Below are positions 22,216 to 34,026 of a stretch of DNA of 64,000 nt, in pieces (the first letter of the stretch is position 1; each line of letters starts with the position of its first letter). Below the pieces are notes generated by a model. That model did no database searches, was not told the DNA's origin, and saw only the letters and a program-made list of their open reading frames with translations. The DNA is taken from NCBI RefSeq assembly GCF_900660665.1, contig NZ_LR215037.1, positions 682,001 through 746,000 on the forward strand, given 5' to 3'. Source of the stretch: Mycoplasmopsis maculosa. GTDB lineage: Bacteria > Bacillota_I > Bacilli_A > Mycoplasmatales > Metamycoplasmataceae. Position numbers and translations under genes: made by a program.

Positions 22216-23268
22216 ATGAAAATGAAAGCATTAGTTTACCACGGGGATCATAACATTTCTCTTGAAATGGTAGACAAACCAGTTATTTTAAAACCAACAG
22301 ATGCTATTGTTAAAGTTACAAAAACAACAATTTGTGGAACAGATTTAGGTATCTTTAAAGGTAAAAATCCAGAAGTAGCTTCAGGTCGTATTTTAGGCCA
22401 TGAAGGGATTGGTATTGTTGAGTCAGTTGGAGATAGTGTTTCTAATGTTAAAGTTGGGGACAAAGTTTTAATCTCATGTATCACACCATGTGGTAAATGT
22501 GATAACTGTCGTAAACAATTATATTCACACTGCCGTGAAGAAGAAGGTGGTTGAAAATTTGGTTACATGATAAACGGTACACAAGCAGAATACGTGAGAG
22601 TGCCTTTTGCTGATAATAGTTTATACAAATATCCTGCAACAATTTCAGATGATGTTGCTGTTATGTTATCAGATGCATTACCTACAGGTCATGAAATAGG
22701 TGTTAAATATGGTAATGTAAAACCAGGTGATTCAATCGCTATTGTTGGTGCTGGTCCAGTTGGTATGGGTGCGTTATTAACATCTCAATTATATTCACCA
22801 GCTAATATTATTGTTATTGACCTAGATGAAAACAGATTAAAAATGGCTAAAGAATTAGGAGCAACTCACACAATAGTTCCAAGTGAAAACTTATTAAAAG
22901 ATGTTCAAGCTATTGTTGGAAAAGATGGTGTTGATGTGGCTATTGAAGCTGTTGGTGTTCCTCAAACATGAGACGTTTGTCAAACAATCGTTAAACCAGG
23001 TGGTAACATTGCTGTTGTTGGTGTTCATGGTAAAAAAGTTGACTTTAATGTTCAAAACTTATGAATCAAAAACCTTACAATTACAACAGGTTTAGTTAAT
23101 ACAAACACAACACCAATGTTAATAAACGGTGTTTCAACAGGAAAATTACCAGTTGAAAAATTAATCACACATAAATTTAATTTAAGTGATATGATGAAAG
23201 CTTATGAAACATTCTTAAACGCAGCTGATACAAAAGCTATGAAACTTTTAATTGATGCTGAAAAATAA
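22216..23268 (+). CDS. Zinc-dependent alcohol dehydrogenase
   Basis: 350 residues; AAGGAG lies 10-14 nt before the ATG (a second ATG two codons on is also possible). Medium-chain MDR enzyme: catalytic zinc site TICGTDLGIFKG and GHEGIGIVESVG, structural zinc loop with four Cys in CITPCGKCDNCRKQLYSHC (about residues 92-110), and the NAD(P) Rossmann motif IVGAGPVGMGALL (about 175-187). It interconverts alcohols and aldehydes or ketones in fermentation. Codon use shows more CGT and other preferred codons than its neighbours, as in gap, consistent with high expression. A 5' leader of at least 60 nt precedes it. Confidence 0.9.
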
Positions 23269-23277
23269 TATTGTTTT

Positions 23278-23314
23278 AAATAAAATAGGATATTTTCCTA
23301 TTTTATTTTTTATT
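23278..23314 (+). terminator. Terminator after adh
   Basis: 13-bp perfect stem AAATAAAATAGGA / TCCTATTTTATTT with a 5-nt loop, followed by T-rich sequence. Confidence 0.8.
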
Positions 23315-23331
23315 TTTCATTTTATTAATAA

Positions 23332-23337
23332 TATAAT
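23332..23337 (+). promoter_or_regulatory. -10 box of fmt
   Basis: TATAAT 6 nt before the fmt ATG, no Shine-Dalgarno site. Confidence 0.5.
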
Positions 23338-23343
23338 TAAAAA

Positions 23344-24180
23344 ATGAAAATATTATTAGCAGGAACACCAAATTTTTCAGTACCAATTTTTGAAGAAATA
23401 ATAAAAAATTTTACAGTTGTAGGAATAGTAAGTCAGCCAGATAGACCTTCTGTAAGGGGCCATTCGTTAACTCCTACACCAACTAAATTATTAGCGGAAA
23501 AATATAATATTAAGTGTTTTCAACCGGAAAAAATTTGTGATATAAAGAATGAATTACAAGAATTAAATTATGATTATTTGATAACAGCCGCGTTTGGTCA
23601 ATTCATACCAGACTCTATTTTATCTATAGCAAAAAAAATGAATTTGAATATTCATGGTTCATTATTACCTAAATATAGAGGAGCAGCTCCAATTCAATAT
23701 TCATTATTAAATAATGATAAACTAACCGGTATTTCATTTATGGAAATGGTTAAAAAAATGGATTCAGGAGATGTATTTGCAACTATAGAATATAAAATTT
23801 TGGAAAACGATACAGCAACTACATTGTTTAATAAATTAAGTGATTTAGCAAGCAAAAATATTGTTAAATGAATAAAAGATCTTGATAATGGAATTTTAAA
23901 AAGACACCCGCAAAATGAGGAATTAGTAACACTTAGTCCAAAATTAAAAAAAGAAGATGCTTTTTTGAATAAAAGTTTAACAGTTGATAAAGCTATTGGA
24001 ATAATAAGAGCATTTGAAATGAATCCTGGTGCGTATACTATAATCGAAAATAAAAGAGTTAAAATATTTTTTGCTACAAAAACCCCAGTAAACAACGCTT
24101 TAAAGCTTGAATTTGCAGACGGAACTCTTTATGCATTGGAATATCAGTTTGAAAGTAAAAAAAGAATAAAGATAAAATAG
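23344..24180 (+). CDS. fmt: Methionyl-tRNA formyltransferase
   Basis: 278 residues, shorter than the common 310-315. The N-terminal catalytic domain is complete: LLAGTPNFSVPIFEEI, VSQPDRPSVRGH and the formyl-THF-binding NIHGSLLPKYRGAAPIQY with catalytic Asn/His (about residues 100-116), then MEMVKKMDSGDVF. The C-terminal OB domain is trimmed. It formylates Met-tRNA(fMet) using 10-formyl-THF; Def removes the formyl later. The start looks leaderless. Confidence 0.92.
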
Positions 24181-24222
24181 TTAAAAAGAAACATTACCAC
24201 AGCTTTTTTAACTATTTTTTTA
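24177..24222 (+). terminator. Terminator after fmt
   Basis: Stem AGTTAAAAAG / CTTTTTTAACT with a 14-nt loop followed by ATTTTTTTAA; it includes the end of the fmt stop codon. Confidence 0.55.
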
Positions 24223-24259
24223 ATTATTATTAATATTATATTTTTGCTAATATAATTAG

Positions 24260-25321
<1,062 letters not shown>

Positions 25322-25330
25322 TTATTTTTA

Positions 25331-25368
25331 AAAAAAGATATATTTGTAAGATATATCTTTTTTTATTT
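25331..25368 (+). terminator. Terminator after gap
   Basis: 13-bp stem AAAAAAGATATAT / ATATATCTTTTTT with a T-rich tail. Confidence 0.85.
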
Positions 25369-25424
25369 TTTTAAGTTTATTAAGCAATATTCAAATTAAT
25401 AAATTAATTTGGTAAAATTAAATA

Positions 25425-26765
25425 ATGATAAATGATACAATAGCAGCAATTTCATCTGGTGGAAAAATAAATCAAGCAATTTCAATAATTAGAATTAGTG
25501 GTAATGAAAGTATTGAAATAGTTAAAAAAATTTTCACTGGTAAAATCGGCAATAATCAATCAATAACATATGGCAATATAATAGACAATTTTAACAATAA
25601 TGAATTGGTTGACGAAGTGTTAGTAATGTGATTTATAGGAAAAAATAATTTCACTGGAGAAGATACGGTTGAAATAAATTGTCATGGTGGAATAGTAGTT
25701 ACCAATAGAATACTGGAATTAGTTTTAGCAAATGGAGCTCGTTTAGCAGAACCTGGTGAATTTAGTAGAAGAAGTTTTTTAAATGGAAAAATGGATTTAA
25801 TAAAAGCAGAAGCTATTAATGATTTGATTCACTCACAAACATTACAACAAACCAAATTATCTATTAAAAAATTTGATGGAAAAACAGCAAAATTTATTAA
25901 TGAACTTAAAAAAGAATTATCTTATTTAATTGGGGAAATGGAAGTAAGTATAGATTACCCAGAATATGATTTTGAAAATCCTTTTAATGAAATGTTAATT
26001 GATAAATTATTGTTTTTAAATAATAAATTAATTAAAACAATTGAATTAAGCGAAAATTCAAGATTAATATTTGAAGGCATAAAAGTAGCAATTTTAGGTA
26101 AACCAAATGTTGGAAAAAGTAGTTTATTGAATGCATTTTTAGAAGAAGAAAAAGCAATTGTAACCGATATTGCAGGAACTACAAGAGATTTAGTTGAAGC
26201 AAGTTGACAATATAAAGGTTTTTTATTTAAATTTATTGATACAGCTGGAATTAGAAAAACCACGGGTAAAATAGAGCAAATTGGTATAGATAAATCAATG
26301 AAGCAAATAGATGAAGCAGATATAGTAATACACTTGTTTGATCCAAAACAAAAAGATAATAATTTTGATGATGAAATAAAGGAAAAGTCTTTATTGTTGA
26401 ATAAAATTTATATACCTGTTATAAATAAAAATGATCTTGTTAAAGATATTAAAAATACGGAATTAATTAATATTAGTGCAAAAAATAACGATATTGATAT
26501 TTTAAAAGAAAAACTAGTTTCAATTTTTGTTGATAAAGACTTAAATAATGAGCAATTCGTCAATAATTCACGCCAACTTTCTCTAATAAAAAAAGCGCAA
26601 AAATCAATTGAGGATTCGATTTTAGCAATTAATTCAGGTTACGATTATGATGTAGTTATTATAGATTTAAGGCAAGCTTGATCGCATCTTACTGATATTT
26701 CGGGAAGAGCAGATAATGAATTATTATTAGATGAAATGTTTAAAAACTTTTGTCTTGGAAAGTAG
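25425..26765 (+). CDS. mnmE: tRNA modification GTPase MnmE
   Basis: 446 residues. The N-terminal folate-binding domain ([47 protein letters not shown]) is followed by an inserted G domain: G1 GKPNVGKSS (about residue 226), G2/G3 GTTRD and DTAGIRKT, G4 NKND. The C-terminal CLGK motif supplies the catalytic Cys. With MnmG (36634) it installs the carboxymethylaminomethyl group on U34 of tRNAs. A TAAAAT box lies 6 nt before the ATG. First gene of a compact run mnmE-tatD-rsmA-gpsA. Confidence 0.95.
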
Positions 26766-26773
26766 GAAAAAAT

Positions 26774-27547
26774 ATGTCAATTAAGTATGTTGATGCTCAT
26801 ACACACCCATTAAAAATGTATTATAAGGATAATTTTCATATTATAGAAAAAGCTCATTCAAAAGGATTAGTAGCTATGTTAATAACAGGTTGCACAAAAG
26901 AAGAAAACGAAGAAATATTACATATTGCAAGTCATTTTGATTATACATTTCCAGTTATTGGTATTCACCCTAATTATGCATCTGGAAAAAATGATGGCGA
27001 TATAATAAGAAAACAATTAACAAAAAATGTTGTAGCTATAGGCGAAATAGGGTTAGATTATTACTACAATACTATTTCAAAAGAAAAACAAAAAGAATCT
27101 TTTATATCTCAAATTCAAGTCGCAAGAGAAAATAATATTCCTGTCGTAATTCATATGAGAGATTCTTATGAAGACTTATATCAAATTATAAAAGATAATA
27201 AAGATGTAAAATTTATGATTCATACTTTTAGTGGTGATTTAGACTGAGCTAAGAAATTTTATGAATTAGGGTGCTATTTTAGTATTAGTGGAATTTCAAC
27301 TTATAAAAATGCAATAAAAACAGTTGAAGTTATTAAATGATTGCCTGTTGAAAGAATATTAACAGAAACAGATGCACCTTATTTATCTCCCGCACAAAAA
27401 AGAGGATTAAAAAATTATCCAAATTATGTTGCATATACTGCCAATTATATAGCAGGGCTTAAAAGTATGCCTATTGAAAAATTTACTGACCAAGTTTTAA
27501 AAAACGCTAAATTTTTATTTAAACTAGATGTATCAAGAAAACATTAA
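26774..27547 (+). CDS. tatD: TatD-family metal-dependent DNase
   Basis: 257 residues from ATG 26774 (an in-frame ATG at 26750 lies inside mnmE and gives a non-family leader). Metal ligands: DAHTHP (two His) near residue 8, GEIGLDYY (Glu), VVIHMRD (His), IHTFSGD (His) and TETDAPYL (Asp) near 200. It acts as a 3'-5' exonuclease or deoxyribonuclease in DNA quality control. The 3' end overlaps rsmA by 20 nt. Confidence 0.92.
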
Positions 27548-28310
27548 AGCAAAGAAAAAATTTGGTCAGAATTTTCTTAATAATAATAACGTTATTAAAA
27601 AAATAATAAATGTTATTAATCCTGAAAACAAAAAAATAATTGAAATAGGACCAGGAATGGGCGCTATTACAAAAGAAATAATAAATACTTCACAAGAATT
27701 TGTTGCATTCGAAATTGATAGGGATATGGTTGATTATTTAACATCATTAAATATTTTTTCTAATGGTAAAGAACTTATAATGCAAGACTTTTTGAAAGCT
27801 GATTTAAGTAATTATTCTAACTATGAAATTGTAGGAAATATACCTTATTATATTACTTCAGATATTATTTTTAAAATAATAGATTATAGATTTTTATTTA
27901 AAAGGGCTGTTTTAATGGTACAAAATGAAGTAGCTGATAGATTGATAGCAAAAACAAATACAAATGAATATTCAAAATTAAGTGTCACAGTTCAATATGT
28001 TGCTGATGTTAAAAAAGAATTTTTTATTGGTAAAAATAATTTTACTCCGGCCCCAAAAGTAGATTCAGCAATAGTTTCTTTAGTCTTTAAACAAAATGAA
28101 AATGACAATTATGAAGCCTTAAAAGAATTTTTTAAATTATGTTTTTTAGCAAGAAGAAAAAAACTTATTTGATCTTTAACACAAAAATTTTCTAAAGAAA
28201 GTGTACTAAAAGCTTTCCAAAAAAATAATTTATCCGAGAACACAAGAATACAAGAATTAGATGTTGAAAAAATAGTTTGTTTATATAATAGTTTAAGAGA
28301 AGAGGAATAA
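27528..28310 (+). CDS. rsmA: 16S rRNA dimethyladenosine transferase
   Basis: 260 residues. AKKKFGQNFLNNNNVIKKI is the KsgA opening. SAM motif IIEIGPGMGAITKEI, acidic FEIDRDM, and the catalytic NIPYYITSDI (NxPY) at about residue 105 follow, then the C-terminal helical domain. It dimethylates A1518 and A1519 of 16S rRNA; its loss gives kasugamycin resistance. It starts inside tatD and ends overlapping gpsA by 1 nt. Confidence 0.94.
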
Positions 28311-29299
28311 TGAGTAATATTACTTTTATTGGAACAGGTGCTTTTGCAAGTGCGTTAGCAACGACATTAAGTTTAAATAATCATAAAATATTGATGTGAG
28401 GTATAGATAAAAAAGAAGTTGAAGATATTAATAATGGTGTAAATTCAAAGTATTTTTCTAATATTAATTTTAATAATAAAAATAATATTAGAGCAACGTT
28501 GGATTTACAAGAAGCTTTATTAAATACAGAATATTTAATTATAGCTATCCCATCAAGTGCAATAAAATCGGTTTCTTTAATGATAAGAGAAATTATTAAA
28601 GAAAGAAAAATAAATATAATAAATGTATCAAAAGGTATTGACAAGGAAACTAAAAAGTTTTTTTCAGAGGTTTTTTATAGTTATTTTGGTAAAAATATAA
28701 ATAATTTTTGTTCATTAATAGGACCTTCATTTGCAGATGAAGTGTTTGAAAATAAGTTAACAATTGTTAATGCAGTTGGTGAAAATATTACTTATTTAAA
28801 AGAAATATCTGAGTTGTTTAGCAATCAATATTTTAGAGTAGTTGCAAATGATAATAAAGGACTTGAGTTATTTGCGGCATTAAAAAATATTTTAGCAATA
28901 GGAATGGGCATATCATCTAAAATTTATCCAGGAAAAAATCCACAAGCAGCTTTATTAACTATAGGAATAAATGATATCAATGAAATATATAAATCTATGT
29001 TTCCAAATGTAAACGAAAATTCAATTTTATCATTTTGTGGTTTCGGTGACATAGTATTAACTTGTTTAAATGATAAAAGTAGAAATTACTCATTTGGAGC
29101 TAGTGTTGCAGATTTAGGCATAAAAGAAGCATTATTGGCTAATTCAAAAACAGTTGAAGGCTACTTTAACTCAAAAATATTATTAGAATTTTTGAATGAA
29201 AATAGCAAAATAAAAGCTCCTTTTTTAAGAAAAATAGTCGAAATTTTAAATGAAAAAACAAGTTTAGAAAATTTATTAGATTTTATTAAAAATTATTAA
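28310..29299 (+). CDS. gpsA: Glycerol-3-phosphate dehydrogenase [NAD(P)+]
   Basis: 329 residues. Rossmann motif ITFIGTGAFASALATTLS at the N-terminus, IIAIPSSAIKSV, the NVSKGIDKETKKF segment, GPSFADEV, the catalytic Lys in ALKNILAIGMGISSK, and GFGDIVLTCL. It makes sn-glycerol 3-phosphate from dihydroxyacetone phosphate for membrane lipid synthesis. The start overlaps the rsmA stop (TAATG). Last gene of the four-gene run; a terminator follows. Confidence 0.93.
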
Positions 29300-29302
29300 A
29301 TT

Positions 29303-29330
29303 AAATAAGGCAATCCTTATTTTTTTATTT
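29303..29330 (+). terminator. Terminator after gpsA
   Basis: AAATAAGG / CCTTATTT stem with CAAT loop followed by TTTT. Confidence 0.8.
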
Positions 29331-29405
29331 TTCTAAAAATAAGAGATTAATTATAGTATAATTTTTATGCAATTTCGGTGTTTTTATATATAATATTTAT
29401 ATTAT

Positions 29406-29480
29406 GGCACCATAGCCAAAAGGCCAAGGCACGAGTCTGCAAAACTCTGATTACCGGTTCGAGTCCGGTTGGTGCCTCCA
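29406..29480 (+). tRNA. tRNA-Cys (GCA)
   Basis: Acceptor GGCACCA pairs with TGGTGCC; the anticodon loop CTGCAAA gives GCA; T loop TTCGAGT; CCA is encoded. 75 nt. A TATAAT box stands at 29389-29394. Followed 5 nt later by tRNA-Arg. Confidence 0.95.
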
Positions 29481-29485
29481 ATTAT

Positions 29486-29562
29486 GCGCCCGTAGCTCAA
29501 CTGGACAGAGTGTCAGGTTACGGCCCTGAAGGTTAGGGGTTCGACTCCTCTCGGGCGCGCCA
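29486..29562 (+). tRNA. tRNA-Arg (ACG)
   Basis: Acceptor GCGCCCG / CGGGCGC, anticodon stem TCAGG / CCTGA with loop TTACGGC giving ACG (A34 probably edited to inosine), T loop TTCGACT, encoded CCA. 77 nt. Confidence 0.95.
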
Positions 29563-29581
29563 TATATACTGAATGTATACC

Positions 29582-29606
29582 ACTAGCCCATTAGGCTAGT
29601 TTTTTT
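29582..29606. terminator. Terminator of the tRNA unit, shared with comEC
   Basis: ACTAGCC / GGCTAGT stem with CATTA loop and T7. On the minus strand the same stem contains the last comEC codons and its TAA stop. Confidence 0.85.
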
Positions 29607-30874
29607 ACACTTCTTAAAACAAAAAATAAAAAAACTACAGAATAAGTGTAATATAAAATAAAATTTAAATCTAGTATATATTTATTAATTATTGGATTTG
29701 AAAAATAAATTAGAAAAATAATAAATTTATAAAATATATAATAGCAATAATTTAAAAAAATTGGACTAAACCAAAATAATATTGAAATTATGTATAAAAA
29801 TTCAAATAAAGGTGTCAACAGTATAGAAAATAATAATCCAAAAATATTAATTTTTTCCGAAATGGCAATTAAAAAAGGCAAATTTATTAAATAAATAATA
29901 ATAAAAATAATAAATGTTTTAATTTTTATTATTATTCTATTTTTTAAAGATATCAACTCATTTAATACACATATTGAAAATGAAGTTAAAAAACTAATAA
30001 TAGTTCCATAATTAAAAATTAAATTATTTTGAAGAGTGAAAATAATTCACAGAATTATAATTAAACCATTATATTTATTAATTCCTGAAATAATATTAAA
30101 GTATTTTTTTTCATTTTTTATTATTGTGATAAAAAAAGCTCTTAATGCGCTAACAAAATTATTTAGCATCATTATATAACATAACAAAATAGTGTAATTA
30201 AAAAAACGAAATTTAGGAATTTTTAATATTATTTTTTTAGTAATTCAAAAAATAATATTAAATAAAATATCAAAGTGCATACCTGAAATAATAAGTAAAT
30301 GGACTACATTTAACTCACTTATATTTTTGTAAATTTCCATTTCTTCAATATATCCAAAAACGATTAATTTTCAAAATTGTTTAAAATATTTGTACTTTGA
30401 TCCAAATTCTTTAATTTTATTTATTATTGGTTCATAATTTTTTTCTTGATTTATTAAATCAATATTTTTTATTTCGTATTTAATGTTGTTTGATAATGTA
30501 AAAGAATTTATACTATTATTTATAATAATATCTGCATTAAAATTTACTTTGCTTCCACTAGTAAGAAATTGATTTTTTTTATATAAAATCATATTTCCCG
30601 CGTCTGTATTTATTATAGAAAAATTTTGTGATGTTTTTGTTATATATCCTGTAATATTATAGTTTCCTTCTTTAATGTAAAATTGGTTTGAAGATAATTT
30701 TAAAAAAATGTAAATCAAAATAGATATTAAAACATATATTAAACTTTTTAAATTAAAAATCGAAATAAACAATATATAAAGTATAAAATTGATTATAAAA
30801 AACAAATTATTATTAAACGTTAAAATTATATGTAATAATAAAGGAAAAAGTAGGGCTAAAATATCAAAATTTAT
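29591..30874 (-). CDS. comEC: ComEC/Rec2-type DNA uptake channel, short form
   Basis: About 427 residues; many transmembrane segments. Diagnostic competence motifs are present: VVHLLIISGMHFDIL (the ComEC HLxxISGxH motif, about residues 190-204) and VSALRAFFI further on. The N-terminal OB-like part (NITGYITKTSQNFSIINTDAGN) is recognisable. The C-terminal metallo-beta-lactamase domain of full-length ComEC is absent; the frame ends after the last helix. The start is uncertain: the first helix begins INFDILALLFPLLLHI, and ATA 30874, overlapping the comEA stop, is the best-placed codon. An in-frame ATG at 30946 lies inside comEA, and a TTG at 30805 would cut a helix. Co-transcribed with comEA. Confidence 0.8.
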
Positions 30875-31383
30875 AAAACTAATATGTTCTTTAATTTTGC
30901 TAATGTTTTTGGACCAACACCTTTTATATTTTGTATTTCATCTCATGTTATTATCTTATTTATATTTACAATTTTTTGTATTTCTTTAATAATATTGCTT
31001 GATATTCCTTTTATATAGATATTTTGGTTATTAATTAAATCATTTAAATAAATTTTACTTTCTCTACCTACATTTAAATTATTAGTTTTTTTTACATATA
31101 TTGTTTCATTTAAATAAATTTGTTTTTCTAATTCAATATTTGATATATCTGAATCATTTAATAAATTTGCAATATTTAAGACATCTTTAATTTTTATTCC
31201 TTTTTCAACATAATAAGTATCAGGAAATTTAACATTCCCTTTCACAACTACAGCAACATTATTGTTTTTGTTTATATTTTTATTAATTGATATATTTCTA
31301 TTTTGCAAAAAACCAATTGTGCTAATTGAACCAATTATTCCAATTGCAGTTAAAATTATTATTAAAATTTTTTTAATTTTCAT
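30871..31383 (-). CDS. comEA: ComEA-like membrane-anchored helix-hairpin-helix protein
   Basis: 170 residues. One N-terminal membrane anchor (about 5-25) is followed by a SLBB-like beta domain (VVVKGNVKFPDTYYVEKGIK, with repeats of Val-Lys-Gly type). The C-terminal helix-hairpin-helix pair is IYIKGISSNIIKEIQKIV and IQNIKGVGPKTLAKLK. This is the layout of the ComEA DNA receptor that hands DNA to ComEC. One TGA Trp precedes the second hairpin. It overlaps the comEC start. Confidence 0.82.
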
Positions 31384-31429
31384 ATATTAATAATTACGTT
31401 TTTTATTTTTATTTAATAAAAAAATAAAA

Positions 31430-31454
31430 AATAATAGACAAACTGTCTATTATT
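31430..31454 (-). terminator. Terminator after frr
   Basis: AATAATAGACA / TGTCTATTATT 11-bp stem with AAC loop; on the minus strand it is followed by a long T-rich run, ending the pyrH-frr unit before comEA. Confidence 0.85.
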
Positions 31455-31458
31455 CTAA

Positions 31459-32010
31459 TTAAAATGACATTATTTCTTTTTCTTTTTTAGAAGTTAATTC
31501 AACAACGTGTTCAATTTTTTTGTCAACTTCTTTTTGTATTATATCCAAGTATCTTTTTTGTTCATCCTCAGATAGTTCTTCATCTGATTTTATGTTTTTA
31601 TTTGCATTTTGTCTTGCATTTCTGATTCCAACTTTTGCTTGTTCTGCATATTTTGAAAGCCCTTTTGCTAGTTCTTTTTTTCTGTCTGTGGTTAATGCTG
31701 GGAAATTTATTCTTATTTTATCACCTTCATCAATTGGGTTTACTCCTAAATTTGCTAAAGTTAAGGCTTTAATAATGTCCTTAACTGAAGACATATCAAA
31801 AGGCTTAATAAGCAATTGTTGTGGTTCTGGAACACTTATATTAGCTAATTCTTCAAGTGGTGTTAAAGCGTCATAATAATTAACTCTAACTCCTTTAAAA
31901 ATTTGCGGATTAGCTCTACCTGTTGAAATTTTTGAAAGTTCGAAAACAAAGTGATTTAAAGTTTTTTCACTTTCTTCTTCAAATTGTAATAAATATAAAT
32001 CTAATTCCAT
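31459..32010 (-). CDS. frr: Ribosome recycling factor
   Basis: 183 residues, exact family length. KTLNHFVFELSKISTGRANPQIF, VNYYDALTPLEELANISVPEPQQLLIKPFD and the long C-terminal helix (YLDIIQKEVDKKIEHV) are the RRF signature. It splits post-termination ribosomes together with EF-G. The ATG overlaps the pyrH stop by 1 nt. Confidence 0.96.
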   Translation of the reverse strand: MELDLYLLQFEEESEKTLNHFVFELSKISTGRANPQIFKGVRVNYYDALTPLEELANISVPEPQQLLIKPFDMSSVKDIIKALTLANLGVNPIDEGDKIRINFPALTTDRKKELAKGLSKYAEQAKVGIRNARQNANKNIKSDEELSEDEQKRYLDIIQKEVDKKIEHVVELTSKKEKEIMSF

Positions 32011-32729
32011 TATTTTGTAACCTCTGTGTGTTCAATTGTACCTTCGAGAGCTCTTATAATAGCATCTTTTTCAGCTATGTTAAAAATCATTAAACTAATG
32101 TTATTATCTCTAGCCATACTTGTTGCAGTCAAGTCCATAACTTGTAATTTTTTATCTAAAATTTCATCATAAGAAATTTTGTCATATTTTTTTGCATTTG
32201 GATTAGTTTTTGGATCTGAATCATAAACTCCTGAAACCCCATTTTTACCCATTAAAATAACTTCAGCTCCAATTTCAGAAGCAAATAATGTTGCAGCTGT
32301 ATCTGTTGTAAAATATGGTCTACCAGTTCCGCCAACAAAAATAACAATTTCCCCTTCTTCTAGATACTTAATTGTTTTTTCGTTAATATAATTTTCAGCA
32401 ACTTTTTGATCTATTACAATTGATGATTGAACACGAGCTTTTAAACCATAGTTTTCAAATCCGCTTTTTAACGCTAATCCATTCATAATTGTTGCTATCA
32501 TACCAATGTAATCTGCTCTATTTCTTGGAATACCATTTTTTTCAGCGCTGGCACCTCTTCAAAAATTACCACCACCTACTACTACACTAACTTCTACGCC
32601 TTTATCGATAATTGTTTTTAATTGTCTTGCAACATCTTTAACTAATTCATAATCAATAGCTAATCTTTTTTCTTTATTTACTAATCCTTCTCCAGAAAGT
32701 TTAATTAAAATTCTTTTATATTTTTGCAT
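32010..32729 (-). CDS. pyrH: UMP kinase
   Basis: 239 residues. YKRILIKLSGEGLVN at the N-terminus, VVVGGGNFWRGA, NRADYIGMIATIMNGLAL, and ATP-binding GGTGRPYFTTDTAATLFASEIGAE are the UMP kinase blocks of the amino acid kinase family. It phosphorylates UMP to UDP. GGGAGAA lies 5 nt before the ATG. The pyrH-frr pairing is conserved in many bacteria. Confidence 0.95.
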
Positions 32730-32825
32730 TTATTCTCCCGAATATTAAGATATCATTATATTTTTAATTATAAATTAAAAGTTATTTTTTAAATTAAATT
32801 TATTATTTTATAGTATAAAAAAATA

Positions 32826-32850
32826 AAAAGCTTCAATGAAAAAAGCTTTT
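32826..32850 (-). terminator. Terminator of the yihY gene
   Basis: AAAAGCTT / AAGCTTTT stem with 9-nt loop followed by TATTTTTTT on the minus strand; it touches the stop codon. Confidence 0.75.
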
Positions 32851-33916
32851 AAAATTTAATTATTTTAAATGATCATACTTTCTTTTTAACTGTATAAGTT
32901 GAATAATAAGTTTTATAGTAACTTTCGTTTGCAATAATTCCTAAGTACATAAAATAAGAAACAAAAGATATTAAAAGAGCTATATACATAATGGTTCCAA
33001 AAATCCCGTATTGATTATAATTAATTATTCCTGCAGAAAAGATATAACCAAATAATGTTATAAAAAAAGTTGTTGGAATTGTTGTTATAAGTGAACCAGG
33101 TAAAACTAAGTAGAAAGGAAGTTTAAATGCAGGTGTTATTTTAAATAATAAAGAAAAACCAATATATAAAGTTATTAATAAGAAGAAACTAAAAGTTATA
33201 TAAAAATATAAATACTTTTTGTATGAATCAGCTTCAACCAAACCAGTTGCTTTATAGATATATAAGTAGACTGCAATAGTTATAAAAATATAGACTGTTA
33301 TTCCGAAAACAGTAAGGAAACCTTTTATTCTATTTATAAATCAATTACCAGTATTTTCATGTTTATATATATAGTTTTCACTATAAATAAACTTTGCAAA
33401 CCCTCCAGAAGAAACTCATAAAGTAGCTAAATATAAAGCGCCAATTGTTAATATTTGCGCGGTACTTTCTATTTTTAGAGAATCTACAAAAGTGCTAACA
33501 CCAGGAATTATTCTACCTAAAATTTCACTTAAAAATAAATCAGCTATATCTAATGGCATTATTCTTAGAAGCAAGTAAACAGAAGTTACAATCGGTATAA
33601 AAGAGGCTAGCAAGTAAAAGGCAAATGAAGCAGGGATAAAAGCAAAATCTCTACTCATGAATCTAGTATAAACTCTATCGATAAGTTCTTTTGTTTTTAT
33701 CTTATTTTTTCTAGCGGTTTTAGGAAGAGCTATAAACATTATTATTTTTATAAAAAATTTAATTATTTTTTCAATAAAAGCAAAACGATCTTTTTGGATA
33801 GGAATTATATTTTTACTAAATCTTGAGGTTTTAAGTCTCTTATTGTATTCTTTTTCAATTTTTTTTATATTATTGTTTGAAAAAATTATATCGTTATCAC
33901 TTTTCTTAAAATTCAT
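32849..33916 (-). CDS. YihY/BrkB-family integral membrane protein
   Basis: 355 residues. A basic N-terminal tail (about 80 residues, with FIKIIMFIALPKTARKNK) is followed by a block typical of the YihY (formerly RNase BN) family: SRDFAFIPASFAFYLLASFIPIVTS, then PGVSTF, LWVSSGGFAKFIY and five further hydrophobic helices to about residue 340. The family role is not established; the nuclease name is obsolete. TATAAT ends 6 nt before the ATG, without a Shine-Dalgarno site. Confidence 0.82.
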
Positions 33917-33922
33917 ATTTTA

Positions 33923-33928
33923 ATTATA
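33923..33928 (-). promoter_or_regulatory. -10 box of the yihY gene
   Basis: Minus-strand TATAAT, then TAAAAT, then ATG; identical to the arrangement in front of the SGNH hydrolase gene (36546-36551). Confidence 0.55.
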
Positions 33929-34026
33929 TTAAAAAAATGCTTTTTATAAATACTTTTTATAATGCACAAATAATTACGAAAAAACCTTTTTTATAAGTTT
34001 AAATAAAAAATAACACAATTAATGTA

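Noticed and set aside
32849-33916. Ribonuclease BN
   Set aside because: The YihY family was once given that name, but the sequence shows an integral membrane protein without nuclease motifs.
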